A stretch of 64,000 nt of DNA from Alphaproteobacteria bacterium (GTDB lineage: Bacteria; Pseudomonadota; Alphaproteobacteria; UBA828), in assembly GCA_011523425.1 (NCBI GenBank), contig WTGU01000077.1:1-64000 (forward strand), given 5' to 3'. This document shows, in pieces, positions 1-8,413 of this stretch (its first letter is position 1; each line of letters starts with the position of its first letter). The position numbers and the translations under genes were made by a program. The notes beneath the pieces are model-generated. The model made no database searches, was not told where the DNA came from, and saw only the letters and a program-made list of their open reading frames with translations.

Positions 1-134
1 GCGCCTGCGGCAAGAACCGGGTGAGCGACCTCGACCCCAACGACCTCCGCGCGCTGACTCACGACGTGGCCATGATGACCGGCGTCGACATGGTGGGCCT
101 CGGCGGCCGCACCCCCTGGTGGAAGAAGTTCTAG
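1..134 (+). CDS. C-terminal end of an unidentified protein (5' truncated)
   Basis: The reading frame is open from base 3 and stops with TAG at 132-134, leaving 43 residues of a protein that begins before the window. The visible tail runs from a Cys-Gly-Lys stretch to an ending rich in Trp and Lys (TPWWKKF). The G+C content is high and matches the core genome, unlike the next gene. I do not recognise the family from so short a tail. A nested hairpin about 40 bases after the stop may end its transcript. Confidence 0.6.
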   Translation, partial: ACGKNRVSDLDPNDLRALTHDVAMMTGVDMVGLGGRTPWWKKF

Positions 135-173
135 CGTCCTCGATTAGGACTCGCATCCCAAGAGAGTCCGCAC

Positions 174-214
174 AATGTGAGCTTGGCGGGCCTATCCGCC
201 GATCCGACCACATT
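174..214 (+). terminator. Nested inverted repeat after the first gene
   Basis: An inner stem GGCGG/CCGCC (185-189 and 196-200, loop GCCTAT) lies inside an outer stem AATGTG/CACATT (174-179 and 209-214). There is no clear T-run after it, only ATTCCCCC, so a role as terminator is only suggested by its place behind the TAG at 134. Confidence 0.3.
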
Positions 215-268
215 CCCCCAATACGACTATAGAGTTGATGCACGAAGGCGTGTTGGCATTATGGGGGG

Positions 269-760
269 ATGCGGAAGCATCTTCTCACTGTCTTTGGTAT
301 GGCCGTCGACGGACTGATCGCCGCGCTTTTCGGCGTGGAGGCGTTTTATATAGCTACAGCCGCGCTAGGCTTGGTATGCGCGTACGCATATCGTATCGAA
401 CTGCAGTCGACTTATCGGTTTGTCTTGGGCAAATCCGGCCCGCCTTGGGGCGGCAAACATGCTGCGCTCCAAAACCCAGGCGGCGGGATCCATATCGCGA
501 AACTTCTCTCCAGAACAAAATCTCGCTCGGAGGCAGAAGACATTTTGGACATATTCATCGACGCCCCGATCAAAGTAAACGAAGGGGCGGTCTATGCGGC
601 ATACGCGGCCGCGCTGGTTCGTTTCGGCGACTTGGTGAATGCGGGAGAAGTGTTAATCGCGGCCGATCGCAAAGAAGGTATGTCGAAAGAGGAACTCGAT
701 GCTTTCATGGATCGCTTCTACTATCCGAAGGAGCGGGGCGAGAAAGAACAAGATGGTTGA
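269..760 (+). CDS. Hypothetical protein with N-terminal membrane segment
   Basis: This 163-residue protein has a hydrophobic stretch at about residues 5-42 (Leu, Phe, Ala, Val rich) that could form one long or two short membrane helices. A charged, mostly helical cytoplasmic part follows, ending in a Lys/Glu-rich tail. An in-frame stop at 236-238 leaves the ATG at 269 as the only reasonable start. A G-run directly abuts it, so the ribosome-binding site is not ideal. The gene is clearly less GC-rich than most of the window, which hints at transfer or weak codon selection. The family is not recognised. A second open frame over the same bases (235-765) gives an Arg-rich, low-complexity product and is less plausible. 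Confidence 0.5.
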   Translation: MRKHLLTVFGMAVDGLIAALFGVEAFYIATAALGLVCAYAYRIELQSTYRFVLGKSGPPWGGKHAALQNPGGGIHIAKLLSRTKSRSEAEDILDIFIDAPIKVNEGAVYAAYAAALVRFGDLVNAGEVLIAADRKEGMSKEELDAFMDRFYYPKERGEKEQDG

Positions 761-824
761 TTTAGCGGGAGCGGAGGCATGAAGGCGGTCCGTGTGCAGT
801 CTCCGTATTCGCGTTCCCCAATGT

Positions 825-844
825 CGTCATGCCCGGCCATGACG
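825..844. repeat. Short palindrome related to the 41.2 kb element
   Basis: CGTCATG and CATGACG (825-831 and 838-844) flank a 6-base spacer CCCGGC. The same outer sequence and CCGG core occur in the larger two-hairpin element at 41232-41326. Such CGTCATGcCCGG palindromes are frequent extragenic repeats in alphaproteobacteria. This copy looks like a collapsed or partial one. Confidence 0.5.
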
Positions 845-986
845 TGAGGGGAGTCCCCTGACGATGGTGCGGTGCACGGCGTGGGGCGCGGGTGCAACGA
901 TCGCGTCATGCAGTGCGTGAGAGAGCGGGCCGGGGCAAACCGGCGAGACGCGCGGCGCCGTGCCGCGCTCGCCGGCATCGTCGAGG

Positions 987-1143
987 AATCCCGCCGATAT
1001 CCCAACGGAATCCCTTGCCATCCCGGCGAATCCCGCCTCGGGGGTGTCGGCCGCCGGTATCCCAGGAAATCCCACCCTACGTCTCCGCGGAATCCCTCGC
1101 TATCCCGGTGAATCCCGCATAGGGGGCTTGGGCCGGAATCCCG
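987..1143. repeat. Phased array of ATCCC motifs
   Basis: The pentamer ATCCC occurs eleven times, starting at about 988, 999, 1010, 1020, 1030, 1059, 1069, 1092, 1102, 1112 and 1139. It is usually preceded by A or T and often by GGA. Most steps are 10 or 11 bases; the others are 23, 27 and 29 bases, near multiples of that. The repeats are not long enough for a CRISPR or a minisatellite with conserved units. Helical phasing suggests a protein-binding array or a decayed tandem repeat. Confidence 0.6.
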
Positions 1144-1194
1144 GAGAGTTCCGACGAAGCCCGCGTCGCTTCCCCTCTCGCCGCGTCGCCGCCC

Positions 1195-2199
1195 CTAGAC
1201 GGCCGGATCGGGATCGAGCCAGGCAGCGAACGCCGCGCGGATCGCGGCATCGTCGGCGCCCGCCATCAGCAGCAGCGTGAGCAACAGGCGCGCCTTCAGG
1301 CCGTCGAGCCAGCCGGCGCCGATCAGCCCGCGCGCCAGCAGGTCGGTCTCCGAGCCCCTGAAATCGTAGGTCCGGCGCAGCATCTCGCCGGCGCCGGTGC
1401 GCGACGCCATCACCACCGGCACGCGGCCGGCGGCCTCGGCCAGCCGGTCGGCGACCCAGCCGGCGGCATGGCCGCCGCCGGTGCACTCTGCGACGATCCC
1501 CCGGTAGCCGGCGTCGAGCGCCCGCTCGATCAGCCTGCCGTCGTCGCCGAGGGTCACGGTCAGCAGCGCCACCGGCACCGGCTCTGCATCGCGGGCCACG
1601 GCGAGCGCATGGCGGGAGCCGGGGCGGTATGCGATGCGCACCGCGCCCTCCGCGAACCACCCGAGCGGGCCCGGCGGGAACGAGCGGAAGGCGGCGGGGT
1701 TCGAGGTCTCCCCCTTCTGCACGAAGCGCGCCGCGTGGATCTCGTCGTTCATGACCACCGTGACGCCGAGGCCCCGCGCCGGCTCGTGCACGGCAAGCCG
1801 CACCGCGTTCAGCAGGTTGGCGGGCCCGTCCGGCCCGGCCATGGTCGGGTTGCGCATCGCGCCCGTCAGCACCACCGGCGCGTCGACGGCCAGGATGCGG
1901 TCGAGCACGAAGGCCGATTCCTCCATCGTGTCGGTGCCGTGGGTGATGACCGCGCCCGCCGCGCCGGCCGCCACCGCCGCCTCGATGGCGTCCGCCAGCG
2001 CGAAGAGATCGGGGATCGTGACTTCCGGGCTCGGCAGCAGGCGGAAGGTCCGGGCCTCGATGCTGGCGACGTCTGCGAGCTGCGGCACCGCGTCGATCAG
2101 CGCGCCGGCGTCGAGCGAAGGCTTGACGCCGTGCTCGCCGCGCCCGGCCATGGCGATGGTGCCGCCCATGGCGAAGACTGCGACGGAGGGAAGCGGCAT
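1195..2199 (-). CDS. L-asparaginase family protein
   Basis: This 334-residue enzyme of the asparaginase/glutaminase family hydrolyses L-asparagine to aspartate and ammonia. The N-terminal motif GGTIA carries the nucleophile Thr14. The second signature HGTDT (87-91) holds Thr89 and Asp90. Lys162, in FVQKGE, aligns with the catalytic lysine of the E. coli type II enzyme. No signal peptide is visible, so it is probably cytoplasmic. Its length is normal. The start is the ATG at 2199, 10 bases after the stop of the upstream gene on the same strand, so the two are probably co-transcribed. Glutaminase side activity cannot be judged. Confidence 0.9.
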   Translation of the reverse strand: MPLPSVAVFAMGGTIAMAGRGEHGVKPSLDAGALIDAVPQLADVASIEARTFRLLPSPEVTIPDLFALADAIEAAVAAGAAGAVITHGTDTMEESAFVLDRILAVDAPVVLTGAMRNPTMAGPDGPANLLNAVRLAVHEPARGLGVTVVMNDEIHAARFVQKGETSNPAAFRSFPPGPLGWFAEGAVRIAYRPGSRHALAVARDAEPVPVALLTVTLGDDGRLIERALDAGYRGIVAECTGGGHAAGWVADRLAEAAGRVPVVMASRTGAGEMLRRTYDFRGSETDLLARGLIGAGWLDGLKARLLLTLLLMAGADDAAIRAAFAAWLDPDPAV

Positions 2200-2209
2200 G
2201 GTCCGCGCC

Positions 2210-2785
2210 TCAGCCGCGCAGCCAGGTCTCGGACCAGGCGAGGCAGCAGGAGGACGCCGGGCGCCCGAACATGACGTTCTCGTAAGCCCCGCCCTGGGCG
2301 CGCGTTCCCGCCACCTCGAGCGTCGCGGTCCGGCACGGCGTGAGGCAGCTATAGACGGCCCACGGGCCGGTGTCGTCGTTGTCGGGCGGCAGCGTGAGCA
2401 TGAAGGGCTCGCCCATGTCCGACCAGCTCAGCTCGATACGGCCGTCGGCGGAATCCACGATCTCGCGATAGCTGGAGCGGAAGGCGCCCTCGCGCGAGAA
2501 CGCGGCCTCGGCGACGGGCATGGACGTGTCGGCGAAGGGCGGGTTGAGGATCGCCTCCAGCTCGCTCTGGAGCCAGCGCGCCAGGCTCTCGTTGTCGGCG
2601 TAGAGCCTGACCTCGCCGCCGGTGGCGTCCGAGCGGATGAAGAGGCAGGTGCCGGGGCCGCCCGGCGAGATCAGCGCGCGCCAGTGGGCGCAGACGGTGG
2701 TCTCCGGCCCGTCGGCCTCGGTCTTGAGCCGCAGGAAGGAGTTCTCCCCGGTGAAGTGAACCTGGTTCGGATCGATGGCGGGCAT
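2210..2785 (-). CDS. Conserved hypothetical protein, asparaginase partner
   Basis: This is a soluble-looking 191-residue protein without signal peptide or membrane segments. It is rich in beta-prone stretches, with a Cys-rich C-terminus (SSCCLAW) and several Trp residues. I do not recognise a named family. It lies 10 bases upstream of the asparaginase gene on the same strand and 57 bases downstream of the enoyl-CoA hydratase gene, so it may share one transcript with both. The ATG at 2785 is the only well-placed start. A function in amide or acyl-CoA metabolism would be inferred from position alone. Confidence 0.65.
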   Translation of the reverse strand: MPAIDPNQVHFTGENSFLRLKTEADGPETTVCAHWRALISPGGPGTCLFIRSDATGGEVRLYADNESLARWLQSELEAILNPPFADTSMPVAEAAFSREGAFRSSYREIVDSADGRIELSWSDMGEPFMLTLPPDNDDTGPWAVYSCLTPCRTATLEVAGTRAQGGAYENVMFGRPASSCCLAWSETWLRG

Positions 2786-2842
2786 GTCGGCTCTCCCTCT
2801 GTGGTGCGATGCCCGGACGGGCGTTGCAGGCAGCTTACAGCG

Positions 2843-3610
2843 TCAGGCGCCGGAGCGGCGCCTGAGCCTCTCGGCCCCGGCCCGCAGCCGGGCCTGCGCC
2901 TCGTCGCCGTGCCAGATGTCGACCTGGCGGGCGATGCGGGAGGGCATCTGCTCCCGCAGGTCGGCGCAGAACTTCCCGAGCCGCATGCGCTTCGATTCCG
3001 CGAACGCATCCGGGGCGAGGTCGCGCAGGAACAGCAGGCGTTCCCACGCCATCCGCTCGATCTCCGCCTTCGGCCCCACCTCGTGCACGAGGTTGAGGGC
3101 GCACCCCTCCTCGGCGCGGACGAGCCTGCCGGTGTAGATCAGGTCGGAGGCGACGTGGTCGCCGGCGACGAAGCGCAGGAGCTGGTCGCCGTAATAGGGG
3201 TTGGGCACGCCGAGCAGGACCTCCGGCTTGCCGATGAGCACGCGGCCGCTCGCGGCGTAGCGATAATCGCACGCGAGGAGGATCGCCATGCCGCCGCCGA
3301 TGGCGTGGCCCCTGATGGCGGCGACGACCGGGAGCGGCGATTCCAGCAGGGCCAGGACGAGGTGCGCCAGCTCGTGAAACATCTCCCCGATCTCGGCGCG
3401 GGAGCAGGCCAGCGCCCAGTCGAGATCGAGGCCGTTGCAGAAGAACTTCTCGCCGCCGCAGAGCATCATGCCCCGGCTCTCGCGCCCGGCGTCGGCCACG
3501 GCGGTCGCGAGGTCGCGGATGATGGCGGTGGTGAGCGCGTTGGTGGCGTCGCCGCAGGCGATGCGGATGCGCACGCAGCCGTCCTCCTGCTCGCACCGGG
3601 TGTTGGTCAC
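2843..3610 (-). CDS. Enoyl-CoA hydratase/isomerase family protein
   Basis: This 255-residue crotonase-fold protein has the oxyanion-hole region [18 protein letters not shown] (about 104-121), where the GGG run binds the thioester carbonyl. The next conserved segment is [15 protein letters not shown]. The NPYY ending is more like delta3-delta2-enoyl-CoA isomerases than classic hydratases, which usually have two catalytic glutamates, so the reaction is uncertain. It acts on CoA esters in the cytoplasm. It is the first gene of a leftward cluster with the unknown protein and asparaginase. The threonine aldolase gene diverges from it across about 140 bases that must hold both promoters. Confidence 0.85.
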   Translation of the reverse strand: MTNTRCEQEDGCVRIRIACGDATNALTTAIIRDLATAVADAGRESRGMMLCGGEKFFCNGLDLDWALACSRAEIGEMFHELAHLVLALLESPLPVVAAIRGHAIGGGMAILLACDYRYAASGRVLIGKPEVLLGVPNPYYGDQLLRFVAGDHVASDLIYTGRLVRAEEGCALNLVHEVGPKAEIERMAWERLLFLRDLAPDAFAESKRMRLGKFCADLREQMPSRIARQVDIWHGDEAQARLRAGAERLRRRSGA

Positions 3611-3749
3611 GCCGTCCTCCCCTCCAGGGTCGCGCGCGATGCGCGAACGCCGGTCGTTTCGGTCCTCGCCTCTTTGTGCGATACCCGGAGCTTATGACCG
3701 CAGGCGCCCGCCGGGAAAGGCCGCGGGCGTCGATGCAGGGGAGGGCGGC

Positions 3750-4790
3750 ATGACGGGCAATCACGTCGATCTGAGGAGCGACACGGTGACTCGGCCGACG
3801 CCGGCCATGCGCCAGGCCATGGCCGAGGCCAAGGTCGGCGACGAGCAGCGCGGCGAGGACCCCACCGTGAACGCGCTCCAGGCCCGGGTCGCGGCGCTGC
3901 TGGGCAAGGAGGCGGCGGTCTTCCTCCCCTCCGGCACCATGTGCAACGAGATCGCGCTGCTGGTCCATTGCCGCCCCGGCGACGAGGTGATCTGCGACCG
4001 CACGGCGCACATCATCACCGCCGAGGGCGGCGGCCCGGCGGCGCTCGCCGGCGCCATGGTGCGCGCGCTCGACGGCGAGGGCGGGGTCTATACGCCGGAG
4101 CAGCTCGCCGATGCGGTCCGCGCCGCGAGCCGATACGCGCCGCGCTCCAGGCTCGCGGTCGTGGAGCAGACGTCGAACCAGGGCGGCGGCACGATCTGGC
4201 CCGCAGACGCCATCGAGGCGGTGGGCGAGGCGGCGAAGGCGCACGGGCTCCTGCTCCACATGGACGGCGCCCGGCTGATGAACGCCGTCGTCGAGACGGG
4301 CGTGGACGCCACCCGCTACGCTGCCCCCTTCGAGTCACTCTGGATCGATTTCAGCAAGGGGCTGGGCTGCCCGGTCGGCGCCGTCCTCGCCGGCTCGGCC
4401 GCGTTCATCGAGGCCGCGTGGCAGTGGAAGCAGCGCCTCGGCGGCGCCATGCGCCAGTCGGGCATCCTCGCGGCCGCCGCGCTGCATGCGCTCGACCACC
4501 ACGTCGACCGCCTCGCCGAGGACCACGCCAACGCCCGCCGCCTCGCCGACGCGGTGGGCGCCCTGCCGCAGCTTGTGCTCGATCAGCCGCGCGTCGACAG
4601 CAACCTGGTCTTCTTCGACTGCGCCGGCACCGGCCTCAGCGCCGCGGCTCTTTCCGAGGCGCTCCGGGCGAAGGGGGTGCTGATCGGCGCCATGGGCGCC
4701 CACCGCCTGCGTGCGGTGACGCACCTGGATGTGGATGCCGCCGCTGTCGATACCGCGGGCGAGGCGCTCGGCGCGGTGGTCGGCGGGTAG
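3750..4790 (+). CDS. ltaE: Low-specificity L-threonine aldolase
   Basis: This 346-residue PLP-dependent enzyme of fold type I cleaves L-threonine or L-allo-threonine to glycine and acetaldehyde. The N-terminal [13 protein letters not shown] motif is typical of the family. The substrate/PLP region [10 protein letters not shown] (about 170-179) and the PLP lysine Lys203 in [11 protein letters not shown] are present. I chose the ATG at 3750, behind a GAGGG ribosome-binding site, because the open frame upstream has no family similarity. The gene stands alone, divergent from the enoyl-CoA hydratase gene and convergent with the following lipoprotein gene. The length is normal and nothing looks damaged. 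Confidence 0.92.
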   Translation: MTGNHVDLRSDTVTRPTPAMRQAMAEAKVGDEQRGEDPTVNALQARVAALLGKEAAVFLPSGTMCNEIALLVHCRPGDEVICDRTAHIITAEGGGPAALAGAMVRALDGEGGVYTPEQLADAVRAASRYAPRSRLAVVEQTSNQGGGTIWPADAIEAVGEAAKAHGLLLHMDGARLMNAVVETGVDATRYAAPFESLWIDFSKGLGCPVGAVLAGSAAFIEAAWQWKQRLGGAMRQSGILAAAALHALDHHVDRLAEDHANARRLADAVGALPQLVLDQPRVDSNLVFFDCAGTGLSAAALSEALRAKGVLIGAMGAHRLRAVTHLDVDAAAVDTAGEALGAVVGG

Positions 4791-4817
4791 GGGAGGGCCG
4801 GGGCCGAGTTGCGCGCC

Positions 4818-5456
4818 TCAGCGCAGGTAGAGGCGGAGGTACTGGCGGATCGCCGCGTCCTGGCTGGCGTTGTAGTCGCGAATCAGGTCGTCGACGATCT
4901 CGGCATACTGCCGTTCCCGCTCGGTGAGCGAGATGCCCTCGGGCAGCGTGCGGGAGCGCCGCGCGTCGGCGATGGCGCTGCCGCGCACCTGGCCTGTACC
5001 GTCGATCGCCTCGATGGTGACGCGCAGCCGCACGTCCACCCGCTCGTTCTGCTCCCGGGTGAACAGGTCTTCGATGTCGGTGTTGGTCGCGAGCGGCGTG
5101 GCCCTGGCGCTGGCCTCGTCGATGGTGACGCGCAGTAGGCCGTCGATGCCGTCGGCCCGCAGCCGCTCCTCCGCCCAGAGCCTCACGGCGACCGCAGGCG
5201 ACGTGGGGAAGAGATGGCCCACGTCGGTCGCGTGCGGCGCGGTGGAGGGAGCGACGATGTCGATCCGGCCGAGGTCGAACACCAGGGGCGGCAGATGGGC
5301 GAATGACGGCGGCGCGCGCTCGGGAGTCTTCGGCAGCGTGATCTCGCAGCCGGCGGCGGCGATCGCCACGACGACCAGCAGGGTGCCGGCGAGAGCCGCC
5401 CGGATCGCCCCGCCGCGCACCATCGAAAGCCGTTCCCGCACCGCCGTGCCGTTCAT
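4818..5456 (-). CDS. Putative lipoprotein of unknown function
   Basis: This 212-residue protein starts with a basic stretch, a hydrophobic core (ALAGTLLVVVAIAAAGC) and a lipobox ending at the Cys near residue 37. It is therefore probably a lipoprotein attached after cleavage by LspA. The mature part alternates beta-prone segments and ends in a Tyr/Arg-rich tail (QYLRLYLR). An internal ATG at residue 12 would give a more usual signal-peptide length and may be the true start. The family is conserved-looking but I cannot name it. The gene converges with ltaE (27 bases apart) and diverges from the PhyH gene. Confidence 0.7.
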   Translation of the reverse strand: MNGTAVRERLSMVRGGAIRAALAGTLLVVVAIAAAGCEITLPKTPERAPPSFAHLPPLVFDLGRIDIVAPSTAPHATDVGHLFPTSPAVAVRLWAEERLRADGIDGLLRVTIDEASARATPLATNTDIEDLFTREQNERVDVRLRVTIEAIDGTGQVRGSAIADARRSRTLPEGISLTERERQYAEIVDDLIRDYNASQDAAIRQYLRLYLR

Positions 5457-5565
5457 GCCGAGCCTCCGTGATCACAGCATCCCGTCCCGCGCGCGACTGC
5501 GTCATCGGCGAATCGGGCCTTCATCAAAGGTGCGCGCAGGCCCCTCGCGATTCAAGGGGCGGGGA

Positions 5566-5596
5566 TTGGCCCGGCGGCCGTCCGCTGCGCTACACT
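5566..5596 (+). promoter_or_regulatory. Possible sigma-70 promoter for the PhyH gene
   Basis: TTGGCC (5566-5571) and TACACT (5591-5596) resemble -35 and -10 boxes, but the spacer is 19 bases, longer than usual. The start codon lies 27 bases after the -10 box. It is the best candidate in the divergent gap. Confidence 0.35.
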
Positions 5597-5622
5597 CGCA
5601 GGGCCGGTGAGGGGGGCAGCCC

Positions 5623-6426
5623 ATGATGCCGACGCAAGCCGAGATCGACGCCTACCGCAGCGACGGCGTGGTCTGCCTGCGGGGCGTGATCGACCGCGAC
5701 TGGATCGAGCGCCTGCGGGAGGGCGTCGCCGCCGACATGGCCGCGCCCGGCCCCCATGTCGAGATCTACACGACGGAAGCGGACCCCGGCCTCTTCTTCA
5801 ACGACTTCGACCTCTGGCGCCACGTGCCGCAGATGAGGGACTTCGCGCTCGAGGGGCCCCTCGCCGCGCTCGCCGCCGCGCTCTCGGGCTCGTCGCGGAT
5901 CACCTTCTTCTACGACCAGGTGTTCGTGAAGGAGCCGGGCACCGAAGGCCTCACCCGCTGGCACCAGGATCAGCCCTACATGGCGGTGGACGGAGACCAG
6001 CTCTGCTCCAACTGGATTCCGCTGGACCCGATCACGCCGGAAACGACGCTCGAGTTCGTGCGCGGCTCGCATCGCTGGGGGCGCTGGTTCGCGCCTTTCG
6101 ACAGCATGCTGGACGGCAGCCGCCATCCGAGCGCCACGTTCGAGCGCTGCCCGGACATCGAGGCCGCGCGCGGCGACTACGACATCGTCTCGTGGGAGCT
6201 GGAGCCGGGAGACTGCATCTTCTTCCAGGGGCTGGTGGTGCATCAGGGCCGCAACAACCCCACGCAGGATTTGCGCCGCCGCACGCTGACGCACCGCTGG
6301 CTCGGCGACGACGTGCGCTTCATCCTGCGCGATCCGCCCGCCGAGTTCCCCAAGCACCCGACGGCGCTCGCGACCGGCGAGCCCTTCCACGCGGACCCGC
6401 AGTTCCCGGTCGTCTGGCGGGCGTGA
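5623..6426 (+). CDS. Phytanoyl-CoA dioxygenase (PhyH) family protein
   Basis: This 267-residue member of the non-haem Fe(II)/2-oxoglutarate oxygenase superfamily probably hydroxylates a small organic substrate. The metal triad is visible: His114 and Asp116 in WHQDQPY, and His207 in VVHQGRNN. Arg219 or Arg220 in the RRRT segment probably binds the 2-oxoglutarate carboxylate. The length is normal and all key residues are present. It leads a rightward run with the racemase-like gene (76-base gap) and the deoxyribosyltransferase-like gene. The substrate cannot be told from sequence, since the family covers phytanoyl-CoA, ectoine and many secondary metabolites. The start could also be the second Met. 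Confidence 0.85.
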   Translation: MMPTQAEIDAYRSDGVVCLRGVIDRDWIERLREGVAADMAAPGPHVEIYTTEADPGLFFNDFDLWRHVPQMRDFALEGPLAALAAALSGSSRITFFYDQVFVKEPGTEGLTRWHQDQPYMAVDGDQLCSNWIPLDPITPETTLEFVRGSHRWGRWFAPFDSMLDGSRHPSATFERCPDIEAARGDYDIVSWELEPGDCIFFQGLVVHQGRNNPTQDLRRRTLTHRWLGDDVRFILRDPPAEFPKHPTALATGEPFHADPQFPVVWRA

Positions 6427-6502
6427 GCGCGGCCGTGCTTTTCCGCCGCCGCCTCATCTGCTAGGGACGGCCGACGGTTCGGGTCGGGCGAGGGAGCGGG
6501 CG

Positions 6503-7174
6503 ATGAGCGGCGAGAACGGCGGCGAGCTGGTCCTGGTGCATACGGTGGCGGCGCTCGCCGATCTCTTCGACGAATTGCGCGACGAGATCGACCCGGGCGT
6601 GCCCGTCCGTCACGTCGTCGAGGCAGCATTGCTCACGGACGCGATCGAGGCGGGCGGGCTCACCGACGAGATCAGGGCGCGCACCCGCGCGGCGCTGCTG
6701 GAGGCCGCCGCTGGCGCGCGCCTCGTGCTCTGCACCTGCTCGACCGTGGGCCCCGGCGCCGACGATGCCGCGGCGCAGGCGCGCGTGCCCGTCCTCCGCG
6801 TCGACAGGCCCATGGCCGAGGCGGCGGTGGCGGCGGGCCGGCGCATCACCGTGGTTGCGACGCTGGCGACCACCATCGGGCCCACCGCCGATCTGGTGGC
6901 GGATGCCGCGCGGCGCGCCGACAGGCAGGTGGACATCTCTTCGGTCGTCTTCGCCGAGGCCCGCGCCCGGCTGGTGGCGGGCGACGCGGAGGGGCATCAC
7001 CGGATCATCGCCGACGGCCTGCACGACGCGGCGGCCGGCGCCGACGCCATCGTGCTCGCCCAGGCCTCCATGACGCCTGCGCTCGCCCACTGCGGCGATA
7101 TCCGGGTGCCGCTGCTGACCAGCCCGCGCTCCGGCCTCGAGGCCGCCATCGCGCGCTGGCGCTCGGCCGCATAG
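6503..7174 (+). CDS. Aspartate/glutamate racemase family protein
   Basis: This 223-residue protein shows the family pattern: a Cys-rich strand LCTCST near residues 76-81, a central ITVVATLATT strand, and a late VLAQASM segment. A typical member uses two cysteines as acid/base catalysts. Here Cys77 or Cys79 could be the first, but the only later cysteine is Cys197, beyond the usual place next to the QASM strand. Racemase activity is therefore doubtful, and a related lyase or isomerase is possible. The gene lies between the PhyH and deoxyribosyltransferase-like genes in one direction with short gaps, so they may share a transcript. Confidence 0.75.
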   Translation: MSGENGGELVLVHTVAALADLFDELRDEIDPGVPVRHVVEAALLTDAIEAGGLTDEIRARTRAALLEAAAGARLVLCTCSTVGPGADDAAAQARVPVLRVDRPMAEAAVAAGRRITVVATLATTIGPTADLVADAARRADRQVDISSVVFAEARARLVAGDAEGHHRIIADGLHDAAAGADAIVLAQASMTPALAHCGDIRVPLLTSPRSGLEAAIARWRSAA

Positions 7175-7200
7175 CGGCGCGGGAGAGGGGCGCGCTACCG

Positions 7201-7674
7201 GTGGCCAAGACGCTCTACCTGGCGAACCCCTACGGTTTCTCCGCCCAGCAGAACGCTGGCCCGCTGCAGGCGCTGGTCGCAGCACTGGAGGCACTCGGCG
7301 CCGAGGTGTGGGAGCCCTTCGCCCGCAACAACCAGATCGACAAGGCGACGGCCGGCTGGGCCTACCAGATCGGCCAGGCGGACCTCCGCGACGTGCGCGA
7401 TGCCGACGGCATCTTCGCGGTGGTGAACGGCTGCCCGCCGGACGAGGGCGTGATGGTGGAGCTCGGCATGGCGATCGCCTGGAAGAAGCCGGTGTTCCTG
7501 TTCCGCGACGACTTTCGCCGCTGCACCGACAGCGAGGCCTATCCGCTCAACCTGATGGTCTTCACCGGCCTGCCGGAGTCGGGCTGGGAGGTCTACTGGT
7601 ACGCCTCGGTGGACGAGCTCGCCGATCCCGAGAAGGCGCTCGTCCGCTGGCTCAAGGACACTGAGCCAGCCTGA
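7201..7674 (+). CDS. Nucleoside 2-deoxyribosyltransferase family protein
   Basis: This 157-residue protein of the NDT-like fold is expected to cleave or transfer N-glycosidic bonds of deoxynucleosides. The N-terminal YLANPYGFS motif and the central ADGIFAVVNGCPPDEGVMVELGMA segment are typical. The Glu of the VELG part is the usual catalytic nucleophile, and Asp and Asn nearby bind the sugar. The start is GTG at 7201, 26 bases after the preceding stop. The C-terminal half contains a Trp/Tyr-rich stretch (GWEVYWYAS). Some related proteins act on CMP or have lost activity, so the substrate is open. Confidence 0.8.
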   Translation: MAKTLYLANPYGFSAQQNAGPLQALVAALEALGAEVWEPFARNNQIDKATAGWAYQIGQADLRDVRDADGIFAVVNGCPPDEGVMVELGMAIAWKKPVFLFRDDFRRCTDSEAYPLNLMVFTGLPESGWEVYWYASVDELADPEKALVRWLKDTEPA

Positions 7675-7686
7675 ACGTTCGACCGC

Positions 7687-8130
7687 CTACTCCACGCGCG
7701 TCCAGGTCTCGGTCTTGCAGATGAAGAAGACGCAGCCGCTCACCTCCACGGTGTTCGCGTCGATGACCTCAACTTCGCCGCTGTAGGTCTCGCCGTCCCT
7801 GGCATTGTAGATATCGCCGTCGTCCCACTCGCCGTCGCCCTGGTCCTCCAGATCCCACAGCACCTGGATGCCGAGGAGCGGCCGGTCGCGAAGCGACTCG
7901 TCGTCGTTGTGGACGTCGCGCCGCGGCTTGCCGTCGTCGCCGAGGGCTCTCTTGAGCCAGACGATCTCGCCGCACAGCTCCCCGTCGTCGCAGGGATAGA
8001 GCTTCACGTGCGCATCCTGCCGCCCGTTGAGCCAGACGCCCCAGGGCTCTGCCGCCAGCGCCCCACCTGCCGAGCCCGCAACCATCAGGGCGGCGACCGC
8101 AGCGCCGCATATCGCATTCCGTGTCTTCAT
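7687..8130 (-). CDS. DUF2147 family exported protein
   Basis: This 147-residue protein has a clear signal peptide (about residues 1-26, ending ALA-AEP). A DUF2147 domain with its WGVWLNGRQ start and GEIVWLK strand follows. Four cysteines occur in two pairs (PCDDGELC and GCVFFIC), which could form disulfides in the periplasm. Family members are small beta-rich lipocalin-like exported proteins of unknown role. The true start is the ATG at 8130; the longer upstream open frame lacks similarity. The gene converges with the deoxyribosyltransferase-like gene, with 12 bases between the stops. Confidence 0.85.
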   Translation of the reverse strand: MKTRNAICGAAVAALMVAGSAGGALAAEPWGVWLNGRQDAHVKLYPCDDGELCGEIVWLKRALGDDGKPRRDVHNDDESLRDRPLLGIQVLWDLEDQGDGEWDDGDIYNARDGETYSGEVEVIDANTVEVSGCVFFICKTETWTRVE

Positions 8131-8242
8131 GAGTGCCAGCCTCCCCGTCGCCCGCGCCGGCCGCCTGCGGTGCTCCCGATAGCCGGGCCGGCGGGTTCGA
8201 TGCGACGCTGGCACCCTCCCGCCTAGCCTGTCAAGACGGGCC

Positions 8243-8370
8243 GGCCTGCCGCGCGCCCGCTCGGGGGCCGGCGCCCTGCCACGGAGGGCGGGGTGCCCGC
8301 CCCGCCGGCGACGCCACGGCCCGAGCCGTGGCAGGGAGAGGTGGGGGAAGGGGCGCCGAGCCGGCAGGCC
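8243..8370. repeat. Large GC-rich nested palindrome
   Basis: GGCCTGCC (8243-8250) pairs with GGCAGGCC (8363-8370), and CTGCCACGG (8276-8284) pairs with CCGTGGCAG (8326-8334). A further GGGCGGGG/CCCCGCC-type stem lies in the centre. The stretch also carries the GGGAGAGGTGGG string seen in the element near 24.07 kb. It resembles the palindromic intergenic elements spread through alphaproteobacterial genomes. Confidence 0.5.
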
Positions 8371-8413
8371 CGGCCCGCTGGCCATGGGCTTGATCGATTG
8401 AGCGGCTTCCCAT

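Larger units (their letters stand above)
761..1194. other. Intergenic stretch with repeats, no gene seen
   Basis: These 434 bases hold no convincing gene: open frames on both strands are short and Arg/Pro-rich. Two structures stand out, a short CGTCATG/CATGACG palindrome at 825-844 and the ATCCC array at 987-1143, both listed separately. The genes on either side converge on this stretch. Confidence 0.6.

Noticed and set aside
235-765. Alternative 176-codon frame over the small membrane protein
   Set aside because: The product is Arg/Cys-rich and low complexity. The 163-residue frame has a natural membrane segment and helix pattern.
987-1143. CRISPR array
   Set aside because: Repeat units are only 5-7 bases, spacing is 10-11 bases and no cas gene is near.
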